This document shows positions 48,846 through 59,535 of a stretch of DNA of 64,000 nucleotides, in pieces. Numbering within the stretch: position 1 is the stretch's first letter; the number at the start of each line of letters is the position of its first letter. Location of the stretch: the NCBI GenBank assembly GCA_028274465.1, contig CM051456.1:11311745-11375744 (forward strand), in the 5' to 3' direction. The translations under genes were made by a program, and so were the position numbers. A model generated the notes under the pieces. That model was not told where the DNA came from and made no database searches. It saw nothing but the letters and a program-made list of their open reading frames with translations. Source of the DNA: Plantago ovata. Taxonomy: Eukaryota; Streptophyta; Magnoliopsida; Lamiales; Plantaginaceae.

Positions 48846-49140
48846 GGTATGACAAAAAATTTGCGAGTAATTGATACATGAAAGCTTAAAAGATGCACAA
48901 ACATGAACATTCTTTAAGTCTATATAGCACATACCTTGTACTGAAATGTAAAATTTCAAAATCTTGCAAAATGTTTTTGGGAAAGAAAAACCTGCCACAC
49001 TCTCTGCTAGATTTGACTACTATGGCGAAAATTACTCTTTGAGTAGTATATAATATAGACAAATACACACCAACTACAATTGTAAAAAAGCACCCTCATA
49101 TAATAGTAAGTAGGAGATATACATGTTTTGCAATTATTTA
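48846..49140 (-). repeat. GATA 5' flank copy
   Basis: This matches the region upstream of the intact GATA gene (60070-60240 and 60250-60420): the taaaagatgcacaaac block, ttctttaagtctatatagca, accttgtactgaaat and the tttgactat.atggc block. It probably carries the promoter side of a deleted GATA copy. Confidence 0.7.
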
Positions 49141-49838
49141 GTTGCATTACAAAATCTAGATAAAGACAACAACAATGCTTCTAAGGTGCACATCTTGTGA
49201 ATCCATGGATCAGTCAAAAAACCCAAGCATATATTCTCCTTGCGATCGACTTTCATGCGCGCAATCCTCTACAATCTTACTTAGGACCTCTTCGCATGTT
49301 CCGAGCATACTTCAGACCACATGCATTGCAGAAGGTCTGCGCAAAAAATAAAGAAAGAAAGAAAATAAAAAATTATTCTTTTAGATTTGTTAAGAGAGCA
49401 AGATCAACAACATATAAGTATAAAATTTATGTGCATATGCGCAAGCTATACATGGTAACAAGATTTTTGAGATATTGTAGTCAGTATGATGTAAATGTAC
49501 ATAAATCTTATCTGAGAACCGGTTGGGCCTTTTCTCCATACTGGAGAATTCTTAGATCCACAATTTTTACAAGTATTCTGGTCAACCACAAGAATTATTT
49601 GCGATTAGGTGCCGCAAATCCGGTTGGAACAATACCATCATTATGGGATGTGATGGTTGTGCTGGAGCCAATCGGAGAACGGATTGTCAAAGGTCACGAC
49701 GATGCCGTCAAGAGGCCCACTTCACAGGCATCGTCATAAGGCGAATAGTTGCCCCAACCATCCGCATACGGTCCTTGATTTATTGAGTAATCTCCATTTT
49801 GCATTCAAAATGTAAGCAAGCAATATTATAAGTAAGCT
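49141..49838 (-). pseudogene. GATA-type zinc-finger pseudogene, unit D
   Basis: The zinc-finger exon region is 49512-49796 (285 bp), carrying the same TGA stop as units B and C plus a further TAA in the V-V-D segment. The donor GT is AT (cttatctgag on the plus strand) and the acceptor AG is AT, as in unit C. The last exon (49278-49337) is open, with phenylalanine for leucine before C-N-A-C. Confidence 0.82.
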
Positions 49839-50158
49839 AGGACACAAATGGGGAATGCTAAAACGGACCAGGTAGCATCCGACATTCAGTTCACGTAGAT
49901 ATGTTCCGTGATACGATTTAGTGAAGATTTGTGCTTGTTATAGAACGATCATATAACGACAAAAATCTAAGAATTAAGATAACAAAATAAGTACTAATAT
50001 AATTGAATATATAGAAATTAAAGCAAGTGGTGATCGAAGAAACGTTCTCTTCTCATCACTGTACCAAGTCACCAAACAAAACTAGGACACAGAATAGATG
50101 CCGGAAAATCTAGATAAAGACATCAACAATGCCGCAACATTGCACATCTTATGAAAAC
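49839..50158. pseudogene. Ceramidase fragment E joined to truncated GATA 3' flank, unit E
   Basis: A short ceramidase piece at 49850-49900 (gaatgctaaaacggaccagg, then gtagcatccgacattcagtt) is followed by cacgtagatatgttcc and GATA 3' flank to about 50158, where the unit is cut before any exon. It repeats the junctions of units A and B. Confidence 0.75.
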
Positions 50159-50274
50159 AATGCTCCTATACAGTAAGAGTCAAAATGAATAAAAGGTGTA
50201 TTAAGTGTGTTATATAAATAAAGAATTGAGTGTTCATGTAATGGGTGTTATTAAAGTGGAGCGGTTGGAATTTA

Positions 50275-50566
50275 CTCCCTCCGTTTTTATTATAATTAGT
50301 TTTAGGTGTTTTCACACATATTAAGGAAATGATTGATTTTCACTATTTTATTCTTTCAATTATTAATGTTATAAAATCTATGTAACTTTTATTGTTTTAA
50401 TTAATAAAAAAGAGAGAGAACAAGAAATAGATGCATTTTTCATTCTACTAAAAGTGAGGAAAAATATATGGGAAAGAGTAAAATAATCTAATAAAAGCTA
50501 AAAATTACTTATATTTAAGGAAGAGTTTAAAATGCTAAAACTACTTATAAATAAAAATGGAGGGAG
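50275..50566. mobile_element. Stowaway MITE 1 (292 bp)
   Basis: Terminal inverted repeats ctccctccgtttttatt and its near complement aataaaaatggagggag, with TA target duplications at 50273-50274 and 50567-50568. The interior is AT-rich and has no ORF. CTCCCTCCGTTTTTATT is the classic Stowaway (Tc1/mariner) end. Confidence 0.92.
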
Positions 50567-50642
50567 TACTATACTAAATGGGGTACCATTATGTATATGG
50601 AACTAGATTGTTTATTCTCTTTATCAGCATAAATATATAGTA

Positions 50643-50908
50643 CTTCCTCCCTTTCCTTAATAACTTTCTACTTAGATTTTTATTTTGGGCGTTATTTTAT
50701 ATAATTTCTAACCCAAATATGAAAAAATTTCAACCCACTTACTAATTTTTTATTATTTCTATGTCATTCTTTATAACTACTTTATCAATTTCTCTCATAC
50801 TTTATCACTCATTTACAATTAAATACTCATACAAATTAATTCTGTAATATTATTTTTTAAATTTGATAATTTTTACTTTTTAGAAAGTAAGAAATGAAAT
50901 GGAGGAAT
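50643..50908. mobile_element. Stowaway-like MITE 2 (about 266 bp)
   Basis: The left end is cttcctccctttccttaat. The right end, read inwards, is attcctccatttcatttctt, and both then lead into a shared actttcta. TA at 50641-50642 and 50909-50910 is a likely target duplication. The ends are more diverged than in MITE 1. Confidence 0.75.
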
Positions 50909-50946
50909 TAATTCTTTAGCTATCAAAGTGCATGAAACAATTCATA

Positions 50947-51092
50947 GTGGGTCGTGCGTTGGGCGAGTTTGGTGACCCAGAGTGGGAAGGGTTCTATTTA
51001 GATGGTCACTTGACGCATATTTAGATGGTCAAAAGGATGATCTTAATACTATTACTATTGTGGATATCTATTACTCTTAGTCTGCTAAACAT
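50947..51092 (+). pseudogene. Chlorophyllase 3'-exon fragment
   Basis: The first 49 bases match the codons for W-V-A-R-W-A-S-L-V-T-Q-S-G-K-G-S of the intact gene (46118-46166) almost exactly. After an internal deletion the match resumes with the A-Y-L-D-G-Q-Q-V-D-L-N-T-I-V codons (46219-46257), with a short duplication of an atttagatggtca phrase, and fades at the I-T-L-Q-P-A codons. It lies 1.1 kb beyond GATA unit E and 2 kb upstream of the intact ceramidase, the place a duplicated chlorophyllase would occupy. Confidence 0.9.
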
Positions 51093-51179
51093 TATCAAAC
51101 CTTTGTGAACGGACAACTCTTCAAACCGTATTTTTATATTTACGGGACTCAAATTTCAAAGATTGTTTAGTTAATTAAA

Positions 51180-51965
51180 GGGTAATTTTCATACAAGCCA
51201 TACGTAGTTTCATCAATTATTATGAATTTGCCCCGGTTAGTTCAACAATTATATGTTCCTCTGTTAGTGAAAATCAATTATATCTAGCCCCACGATTTGG
51301 AGTTTCGGCGAATTAAGGTCTGAAATGACAAATTTGCCCTCATTCAAAATTCAGATTTCATAAACAGCCAAACAGCATCAGTTTTCCTTTATAGCACATT
51401 TGACACTAAAATTTCTTATTATAAAAAATTAACCTACATAACATTTTAAATTTCAAAATAATCCAAAATATTTTTGAAAACAAGTCCCTACACATTTTAT
51501 ATTTCAATACAAGCCCCAAAAATATTAAAATAAAAAAAAGAAAATAATAATAATAATCCCAAAAAATAATTTAAAAACAAAGTCTGATCGGAGCTCCGAT
51601 TGAGGTTGTTTCAGCCCCAATCAGAAGTTGTAACAACAATAACAACAGCTTCCGATTGGGGCTGAAACAACCCCAATCGAACAGCTCTGGTTGGAGTTCA
51701 ACCCCAATCGGTGTCGGAGCTGTTTACTGTCCGACCATTGGACAACTCCGGTACCGAAAAAAAATTCGGTACCGGAGTTTAGAGAGCTTGAAGAAGATGA
51801 ATGGCAAAAAAAAAAAAAAAAAAGATAAAGAACATGTTTGGTGAGAGAATAAAAGGTTAAGATTTGTAAGTCGGTCAACATTATTTTTGGTAAAATGGAG
51901 TTGGATGTAATTGTTGAATTAGCATGGAAATAAACTAATTAAGTGCAGCAGTTAGTTTACCAAAA
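51180..51965. mobile_element. Second foldback-like element with nested hairpins
   Basis: The ends at 51177-51270 and 51890-51965 are loosely inverted (aaagggtaattttcat against the complement of aaaatttccctt; gttcaacaattatatg against the complement of ttgttgaattagc). Inside are a 23-bp hairpin (51605-51627 with 51649-51671, motif gtttcagccccaatc, one mismatch) and a perfect hairpin with 14-bp arms around 51745-51780 (arm actccggtaccgaa). The ctccggtaccg motif also dominates the core of the element at 43411. Confidence 0.55.
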
Positions 51966-52299
51966 TTTCCCTTAAAAATTCACTTACACCCCGAATAACA
52001 CAAAAAATTCAAGTGTGTGACTGTTAGATGTGGTTCCGTATTCTTAAAAGTTTACGTGTCTATTTAAAAATTAATTACTATAGTTATTCGTAGGAACAAT
52101 CATGTCCATTGGCCCCTCCTATTTTGGGTCCTAATGAAATTAAATAAAATTTAAAAAGAAGAAGAAGAAGCATCGAGTTATCTTCACTTCACCGCCAAGT
52201 CCAACTCCTCCTTTCCACTACCCTACAACACACTTTGCAGGCAATTTTACTAATAATAAAAGGAGGAATCATCAAAAATAAAAATGAATGAAAAATTGA

Positions 52300-52637
52300 A
52301 AACACACTCTCATCCAATTTCCCCACTTCACTTTCCTTTCTTCGTGACTAACACACTTCACACTTATTGCTCAATTCTGGTGCAGTTGTCAATCCCAATT
52401 GATGGTGAGTTTGTTTGAACAGATTAGCAATTCAACACGTATTATTCATCTTTGTCCATACAGTTATAGTAGTAGAATACAATCAATTTCCATTTTCTCT
52501 CACTCTACACCTCATTACGTTACGTTATAGCAAGGTTCTTTAGTTTGTCAATTTCATTTCCCCTTTTGTATGTTTTTGCCATTCTCTTGTCGTTTCTTCA
52601 AATTCCTCCTGTCTTGTCAACTTCTAGTACTTACTTG

Positions 52638-52730
<93 letters not shown>

Positions 52731-53099
52731 CTTCATTTAACATATTACTATATTTTCTAAGCATAGCAACTTCCAGGTATACATGAGTGTGTTTGTTTTA
52801 TACTCTTTTGTGTATATTCATTCATAATACCAATTACATTTCTAAGCATATACGGAGGAGTATGTTTTCCGGTTTCTTTATGTGTTTTGTGTATTGGCTG
52901 CCTTGAATTTACCAATTACTACATTAGTAAACATATATAGCAGTTTTCAGATAGATAGTGATAAGTACGGTTTTCGGTTTCTTTATGGTGTTTTATGTAT
53001 GTATTGACTGCCTTGATTGTATCAGTTATGTTGGGTGTTTTTGGTGGATTGTTTTTCGACTTTGCTGAAGGGAATCTGTACACTTCAGGTACATAATTG
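52300..53099 (+). promoter_or_regulatory. Probable 5' leader and leader intron of the ceramidase gene
   Basis: A possible donor (caattgatg followed by gtgagttt, 52403) and an acceptor (cacttcag, 53081-53088) suggest a leader intron containing the TA repeat. Copy B of the exon-1 fragment includes the intron side of this acceptor, which shows it derives from DNA rather than spliced RNA. The transcription start is not resolved. Confidence 0.4.
52637..52728. repeat. TA dinucleotide microsatellite in ceramidase leader region
   Basis: About 90 bp of (TA)n with one phase break near 52660. Confidence 0.95.
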
Positions 53100-56000
53100 A
53101 TGGATAGGTTGATCAGAGTGATGTGGTTGCCAATTTTGTTGATGCTGTTGGTGGTACAGAATGGTAAAGGGGTAGAATCAGCTTCTAAGTACTTAATTGG
53201 GCTCGGAAGCTACGACATAACTGGTCCAGCAGCTGATGTTAACATGATGGGGTATGCTAACACGGACCAGGTAGCGTCCGGTGTTCACTTCAGGTTGAGA
53301 GCTCGGGCTTTCATTGTGGCAGAGCCACAAGGAAACCGGCTCTTATTTGTGAATCTTGATGCTTGTATGGCATCACAGCTTGTTACGATCAAAGTCCTCG
53401 AGAGATTGAAGGCGAGGTATTATTTTGATATTTTCAAGTATCTAAGCTAGATGACCTCATGTTCTCAATTTCATTCCGGATGTTTCTTTTATTATTGTTC
53501 TAGGTATGGAGATCTCTATACAGAAAATAATGTTGGTATTAGTGGCATTCACACCCATGCTGGCCCTGGAGGTTATCTTCAATATGTCGTGTATATTGTT
53601 ACTTCCCTTGGATTTGTGCGTCAATCATTTGATGCTCTTGTTGATGGCATCGAACAAACCGTCATACAAGCTCATGATAATCTTCGACCTGGATCAGTTT
53701 TTGTGAATACAGGTGAAGATTTAACTTAGCTATTGTTGTTACTTGTTTAGCCTATATCAGTTCTATATTTAAATTTAAATTTGTCAAGTGAAGATAATTG
53801 CTTCCTATGAGCTAATTTCGTCTTAATGATCTTAGATTCTTAGTTTCCTTCTTCTCCGATGTTTAGTGTAATATTTGAGAATCTGCTTTATGCTCTTCTT
53901 TTCTCTACCCCTGGCCCCTCCCTTTCCACCACCACGCCTTTGTTTGCCGTAATTTAATTACACGTAGATTGATAGTGGTTTGCACAGGAAATATAGACAG
54001 GTCAGCTCCATCTATATCAGCTCTGGAGTACTATCTGTGGTTCAAATGCTATGTCCAATTATAACTTAAAGAATTACAAGTTACAGGCTTACAACCTTAC
54101 CATGCGAAAATTGCCCATCAGAAATCTCTGCGGCACCCTGAATCTATAATCATTTGTCAGATGCTTTACGATCAATATAGAAAAAAAACATTTATTGTAT
54201 TGCTTACCATGTTTAACACCTGTAAGAGAACCCTCTAGAGTTAACCTCCACCATCCTAACATTTTTAGTGCCTTACTATTTCTCATAGAACTCAATTTCT
54301 CTTTTGTATACTTCAGAGTAATCCTCTCTACTCTTCAAATTTTTTTGGTGGATAAGCTACCGTACTAGTAGCTGATGACCACGTGTGTTTGTTTGGATCA
54401 GTTTGTGGTACTGTGCCTGCAAAGTGCTCGAGTCAATTCTCAGTAGTTTTGTACTTGATGTTGTTTGTAGCTTTGTAACAGAATTATACTCCGAGGGTTC
54501 TGGTTCATTACCTCTATCTGGCATGTTTGACTTAATTAACAGGGGAGCTGTTAGATGCTGGTGTGAATCGTAGTCCAAGTGCTTATCTCAACAACCCTGC
54601 AGCAGAACGTATGAAATATAAGTATAATGTCGACAAAGAGATGACTCTATTGAAATTTGTTGATGATGAATGGGGGCCCGTAGGTAGCTTCAATTGGTTT
54701 GCAACCCATGGAACTTCCATGAGCCGCACAAATTCATTAATAAGTGGGGACAATAAAGGAGCTGCAGCACGCTTTATGGAAGATTGGTTTGAGCAGGACA
54801 GCCATGAACGGTCTGAACTGTCCACAAGTCACAGAAGAGTCTCAAACATTATTCCAGTAGTTGGAGACAACCGTAAGTCTACTTTTACAACGAAATCTAT
54901 TTAAAATTACGGGAAACATATTAAAGTTAAGAATTATATACTGGTCTTGAGAAGTGTATTATGTGCTGGACACGATTCTTGAACTCTTCAAATTGTGATA
55001 TTATTAAGTAACTGATTAAGCAAATTGGTTGTCTGCATGCAGATCGTGAGTTACTAGAGCTTGCATCTTCATTTGAATCTTTGTCAGGCAAATCAACCAC
55101 CAGGTTTATGAGCATTTCCAGACGTGTAAGGAGTGCTCTCCGACAGGCTGATAAGCCTAAATTTGTATCTGCATTTTGTCAAACAAACTGTGGTGATGTT
55201 AGTCCGAATGTACTTGGTGCCTTCTGCACTGATACAGGCTTACCTTGTGATTTTAATCACAGCACGTGTGGTGGAAAGAATGAGTTATGCTATGGCCGCG
55301 GACCTGGGTATGCGCTGTTTCCATTTTTCACTTACAACTGAATGAATTCGGTGTTTCTTTTCGGTTGTAGAATACAAGTGATTCTGGTAATATTTTAATC
55401 TCATGTCTCAATTACTCCATCAGATATCCAGATGAATTTGAAAGCACACGTATTATTGGAGAGAGGCAATACACAAAAGCAGTGGAACTTTTTAATACAG
55501 CATCAGAGAAATTAAATGGGAAGATTGATTATCGTCACACTTATATCGACTTTTCCAAACTTAATGTGACAATTCCCAAACAAGGGGGAGGTACAGATGT
55601 TGTAAAGACCTGTCCTGCAGCAATGGGGTTCGCTTTTGCTGCTGGAACAACTGATGGACCAGGGGCTTTCGACTTTAAGCAAGGCGATAACAGTGTATGA
55701 TGGTTGTTATTTGTTTTGTGTGAATATAATAGCTTGGCAGCTTGAGTGTTACACCAATATCTGCTTTCATCTTAACATGAATAAGATTTTTCTTTCTATC
55801 TCAAGGGGAATGCATTTTGGAGACTGGTGCGCAACTTGCTTAAAAATCCTAGTCAGGAGCAAGTGGACTGTCAAAGTCCGAAGCCCATTCTGCTTGATAC
55901 TGGTGAAATGAAGCTGCCTTATGATTGGGCGGTGAGCTACTAACCCTCAGATTTCTTAAATCCTTTTAGGATTGTTTTGAAATTTTTCCATGTTACTTCC

Positions 56001-57628
56001 TAACTAGTTCCATTAGGGTCTAAGCCTATCTGTTCCATTAACTAGGTCAACTTTGCCTTGCCATCCTACACTCTTTGATTTATGTAATATGTTACCAACT
56101 GAAATTGAGTATTATGCATTTCTCCAAATTGCAGCCTTCAATACTTCCAATTCAGATTCTGAGGATCGGGCAGCTAGCCATCCTTTGTGTGCCTGGAGGT
56201 ACTAGCATTTCTTCTATTTTAGATTTTATGAGCACATAAAACACATCTATGTTTTGATGTCTAAGGCTTAGATGATTGAGATTGAGTTTCAAGTACAAAT
56301 CTACGTAGAATTTTTCATAGTAATGCCAAGTCCATCCATATATTGTAGAAGTTGTCTGGACTGCAGCCATGCTTCTGCCCCCGAAACAATTGAGTGTTTT
56401 AATTGTCTTGCCATATCATTTTAACCTTGTGTTTCTGCTGGATTACATGTTTGTAAAATATTGATTTCTTGTTTTCTAATCTAAGAATTCACCACAATGG
56501 CTGGAAGGAGGCTCCGAGATGCTGTAAGAACAGTTCTGGCTAATGGAGGTAGCAAAAATGTCCATGTTGTGATAGCTGGATTGACGAATACATACTCACA
56601 ATACGTGACAACTTTTGAGGAATACCAGATTCAGAGATATGAGGTTAGTTGCTATCTTGAGAACGCATCACATTCTGGGAAAATAAGCTCATTTGACATG
56701 TGTGCTGAAAGAAAAAAGATAACTGAGGTCCATGAAAGTATGCGAGATGCTTACCATCATCTACTGTCCTAGTATATCATATCCTGTCTATCATATTCAG
56801 CAGTTCAAAATATTTTCTGCAACTTTGTCTCCATATAATCACACCAATTATCATGCGATAAAATTGTGAATGATTGCTGTAGCATAATGAATTAATGCAT
56901 TGAATCCTTGAAAGCTGAGTCATTCAGTCATCCAGATTATGCATGTCAATGTAAAATTTCAATTATTAGTTGTTCTAATAATCCAAGCATAAGACAGTAA
57001 GATTAGGCAGTAAATTTAATGTACGATTTCTTCTTTGGACATCTTAATGTTGATTATAAGACTCATTTATCTATTTCAGGGTGCTTCTACTTTATTTGGA
57101 CCACACACTCTTAGTGCATACATTCAGGAGTTTACAAAGCTAGCATCAGCATTAGTCAAGAACAAACCTGTTGAATCTGGTCCACAGCCACCAGATCTGC
57201 TAAGCAAACAAATAAGCTTACTCACACCAGTCGTGGCTGATGGAACTCCATTCGGCATAAACTTCGGGGATGTAAGTTCCGATGTCCCAAAGAACTCTAA
57301 CTTTAAGAGAGGTGACAACGTGACTGTAGTCTTCTGGTCAGCATGCCCAAGAAATGACCTGATGACTGAAGGAACCTTTGCTCTGGTTGAAATTCTCAAA
57401 GGTGACGATTCTTGGGAGCCAGCCTATGATGACGATGATTTCTGCCTTAGGTTCGTATGGTCAAGACCGTCTAAACTTAGCACCCGGAGCCATGCGACCA
57501 TAGAATGGATAGTACCTCAGACAGCTGCTTCAGGTGTGTACAGAATCAGACACTTCGGGGCCGCAAAGAGTCTTTTGGGGTCGATCAAGCACTTCACCGG
57601 TTCTTCCAGTGCGTTTGTCGTCTCATGA
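53100..57628 (+). CDS. NCER: Neutral ceramidase, complete, nine coding exons
   Basis: Exons: 53100-53416, 53504-53712, 54543-54872, 55043-55307, 55424-55694, 55806-55931, 56135-56198, 56486-56643 and 57080-57628. All joins are GT/AG and in phase, giving 762 residues, the usual length for plant neutral ceramidases. The enzyme hydrolyses ceramide to sphingosine and fatty acid. It starts with a hydrophobic signal segment (RVMWLPILLMLLVVQ). The catalytic domain follows: GPAADVNMMGYANTDQVASG near residue 42, the zinc-site motif SGIHTHAGPGG, F-A-T-H-G-T-S-M-S, the N-C-G-D-V-S-P-N motif that carries the nucleophilic serine in the family, and R-R-L-R-D-A then Q-Y-V-T-T-F-E-E-Y-Q near the end of the domain. 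The last exon is the C-terminal immunoglobulin-like domain. A likely secretory or vacuolar/ER lumen protein. The unspliced open frames run on past several donors, but the splice junctions restore all family motifs. Confidence 0.95.
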
Positions 57629-58310
57629 GATCACTTGTTTTGCTCATCTTCTATTAGCTAGCCAGTTCTGCAAATGGAAAAAGCACTGACAACAGGATCA
57701 AATTGGTGAAGTTTCTCCATCAGATAATTACACCAAGTTTTATCAGTTTCAGTAGTTCTGTAATTTCAGTTAGGTAAATTTGTTCTGGAATATACGTGGG
57801 GAAACAAACCGACTGAATTTGTAGAATGTAAAGATATACGGGTATAAACTAAGAACTAAATATTCTGGCGAAACCTCATAATTTATGTTATTAAACTTTT
57901 TCTCAGCATTAAGATTCAGTTGTGTAGTCAATATGACAATATCTATATGAGTAATTTGTGTTAAGCTAAATATACACGCTAATTCGAAGCTACTATATCA
58001 GTAATTGAGTTACAGTGGGAGACTTATGCTGAGTTAGTAATAACTAGAGCTACTACAGCTGCCGTCCAATTAGGGACACGCGTCCTAATGTCGTGGCTCA
58101 GAGTAAACAACATAATTCAACACTAAACAAGGTCGCAGCCTAAAAACGTAACCATGCTTTCTAAAACCTTCTAGAAATGATAAAACGTGAGTTTCTCTCC
58201 GTAACATTGTAGTTGAAGTGGATATAAATAAGTCAAACAGTACATTTTTATAGAGTCAGAGGGAGTATGGCTCTATTTAAGTCAAACAGTACACTAACCA
58301 CCGTAGTAGA
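57629..58310. other. 3' flank of ceramidase, no gene recognised
   Basis: 3' UTR and spacer between the convergent ceramidase and GATA genes. The DNA from here to about 58315, together with all of ceramidase past exon 1, is what the deleted units A, B, C and E lack. Confidence 0.5.
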
Positions 58311-58652
58311 TAGTATATTGATATGTTCCTCTCTTAATATGATCGATTTAGTGAAGGTGTGTTTGTTATAGAACGGTTAAATAACAGTAAAAATCTAGTA
58401 GTAATTAATTAAGATAACAAAATAAGTACTAATATAATTGAATCCAAATTAAAGCATGTGATGATCTAATAAGTTCTCTTCTCATCATTGTACCAAGTTA
58501 TCAAATAAAACTAAGACACAAAATAGATGCCAAAAAAAACTAGATAAAGACAACACCAATGGAGCAACGGTGCAAGTCTAGCGAATCCGTGGATCCATTA
58601 GAAAACCCAAGCATTCTCCTTGCGAACCTCGTTCACGCAATCCTCAACGATC

Positions 58653-59502
58653 TTACTTAGGACCTCTTCGCATGTTCCGAGCATACCTCAGACCACATGC
58701 ATTGCACAAGGACTGCACAAAAAATTTATAAACAAATATTTTATTAGATTTGTTAATTAGAGAGCTAGATCAACAACATATAAGTATAAAATCTATGTGC
58801 ATATGCGCAAGCTATATATGGTAACAAAAATTGAGATACTGTAGTCAGTATGATGTAAATGCATGTAAATCTTACTTGGGGACCGGTTGGGCCTCTTCTC
58901 CATGTTGGAGAATTCTTGGATCCACAAATTTCACAAACTCTCCCGTCAACCACGGGGAGTTGTTTGCGGAAAGGTATCGCGAATCCATTTGTAATATTAC
59001 CATCACCATGAGATGAGAGGGCTGTGTTGGAGCCACCAGGAGCACGGATTGTTAAAGGTCTCAATGATGCCGTCAGGATGTCAACTCCACATGCATCATC
59101 ATAAGACGAATAGTTGCCCCAACCATCCGCAGTTTGTCCTTGATTCACCGAGAAACCTCCCTTTTTGTATTCAAAATGTAAACAAAATGTACATAAGATG
59201 CAATTATTTTTATATTGTAAAAGAAATCTATTTACCCAATTCATTTCGACGAGAGAATATGTTAAAATCATCAAGTCAAACTTCTATGCTCTTACATGTA
59301 ACAATGAATAATTAAAAATGTACATTTTATTTACCTTATCACTTGAGGTTGTTCCACCCAACCCAAGAAAATCATACATCACAATGGGTTCTTTTTCCTC
59401 CTCATCTTCTCCCGTTCCTACATACAATCCCAATGTGAGATCAACTTCATTCTCTTCATTCTCTTCATCCACACGGTGAGCATGTGTTTTTCCCTTGTTC
59501 AT
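58653..59502 (-). CDS. Small GATA-type zinc-finger protein, apparently intact
   Basis: Minus-strand exons 59335-59502, 58876-59160 and 58653-58712 join in phase at GT/AG sites to 170 residues. An in-frame ATG at 59535 would add 11. The acidic first exon holds an EAR-like VDLTLGLYVG motif followed by E/D-rich sequence and MYDFLGLGG. The second has a G/S/N-rich linker and the first half of one GATA finger, with spacing C-X2-C-X18-C-X2-C. It reads C-E-I-C-G-S-K-N-S-P-T-W-R-R, then G-P-T-G-P-Q, and the last exon supplies S-L-C-N-A-C-G-L-R-Y-A-R and ends seven residues later at R-R-G-P-K. The finger core is the plant GATA type, but the protein is short and has almost nothing after the finger, so DNA binding should be tested. 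The EAR-like motif suggests a repressor. It is convergent with ceramidase, and truncated copies lie on both sides. I do not assign a subfamily. Confidence 0.8.
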
Positions 59503-59535
59503 TTTATCCGATGAATAGTTACCTGTCACCAACAT

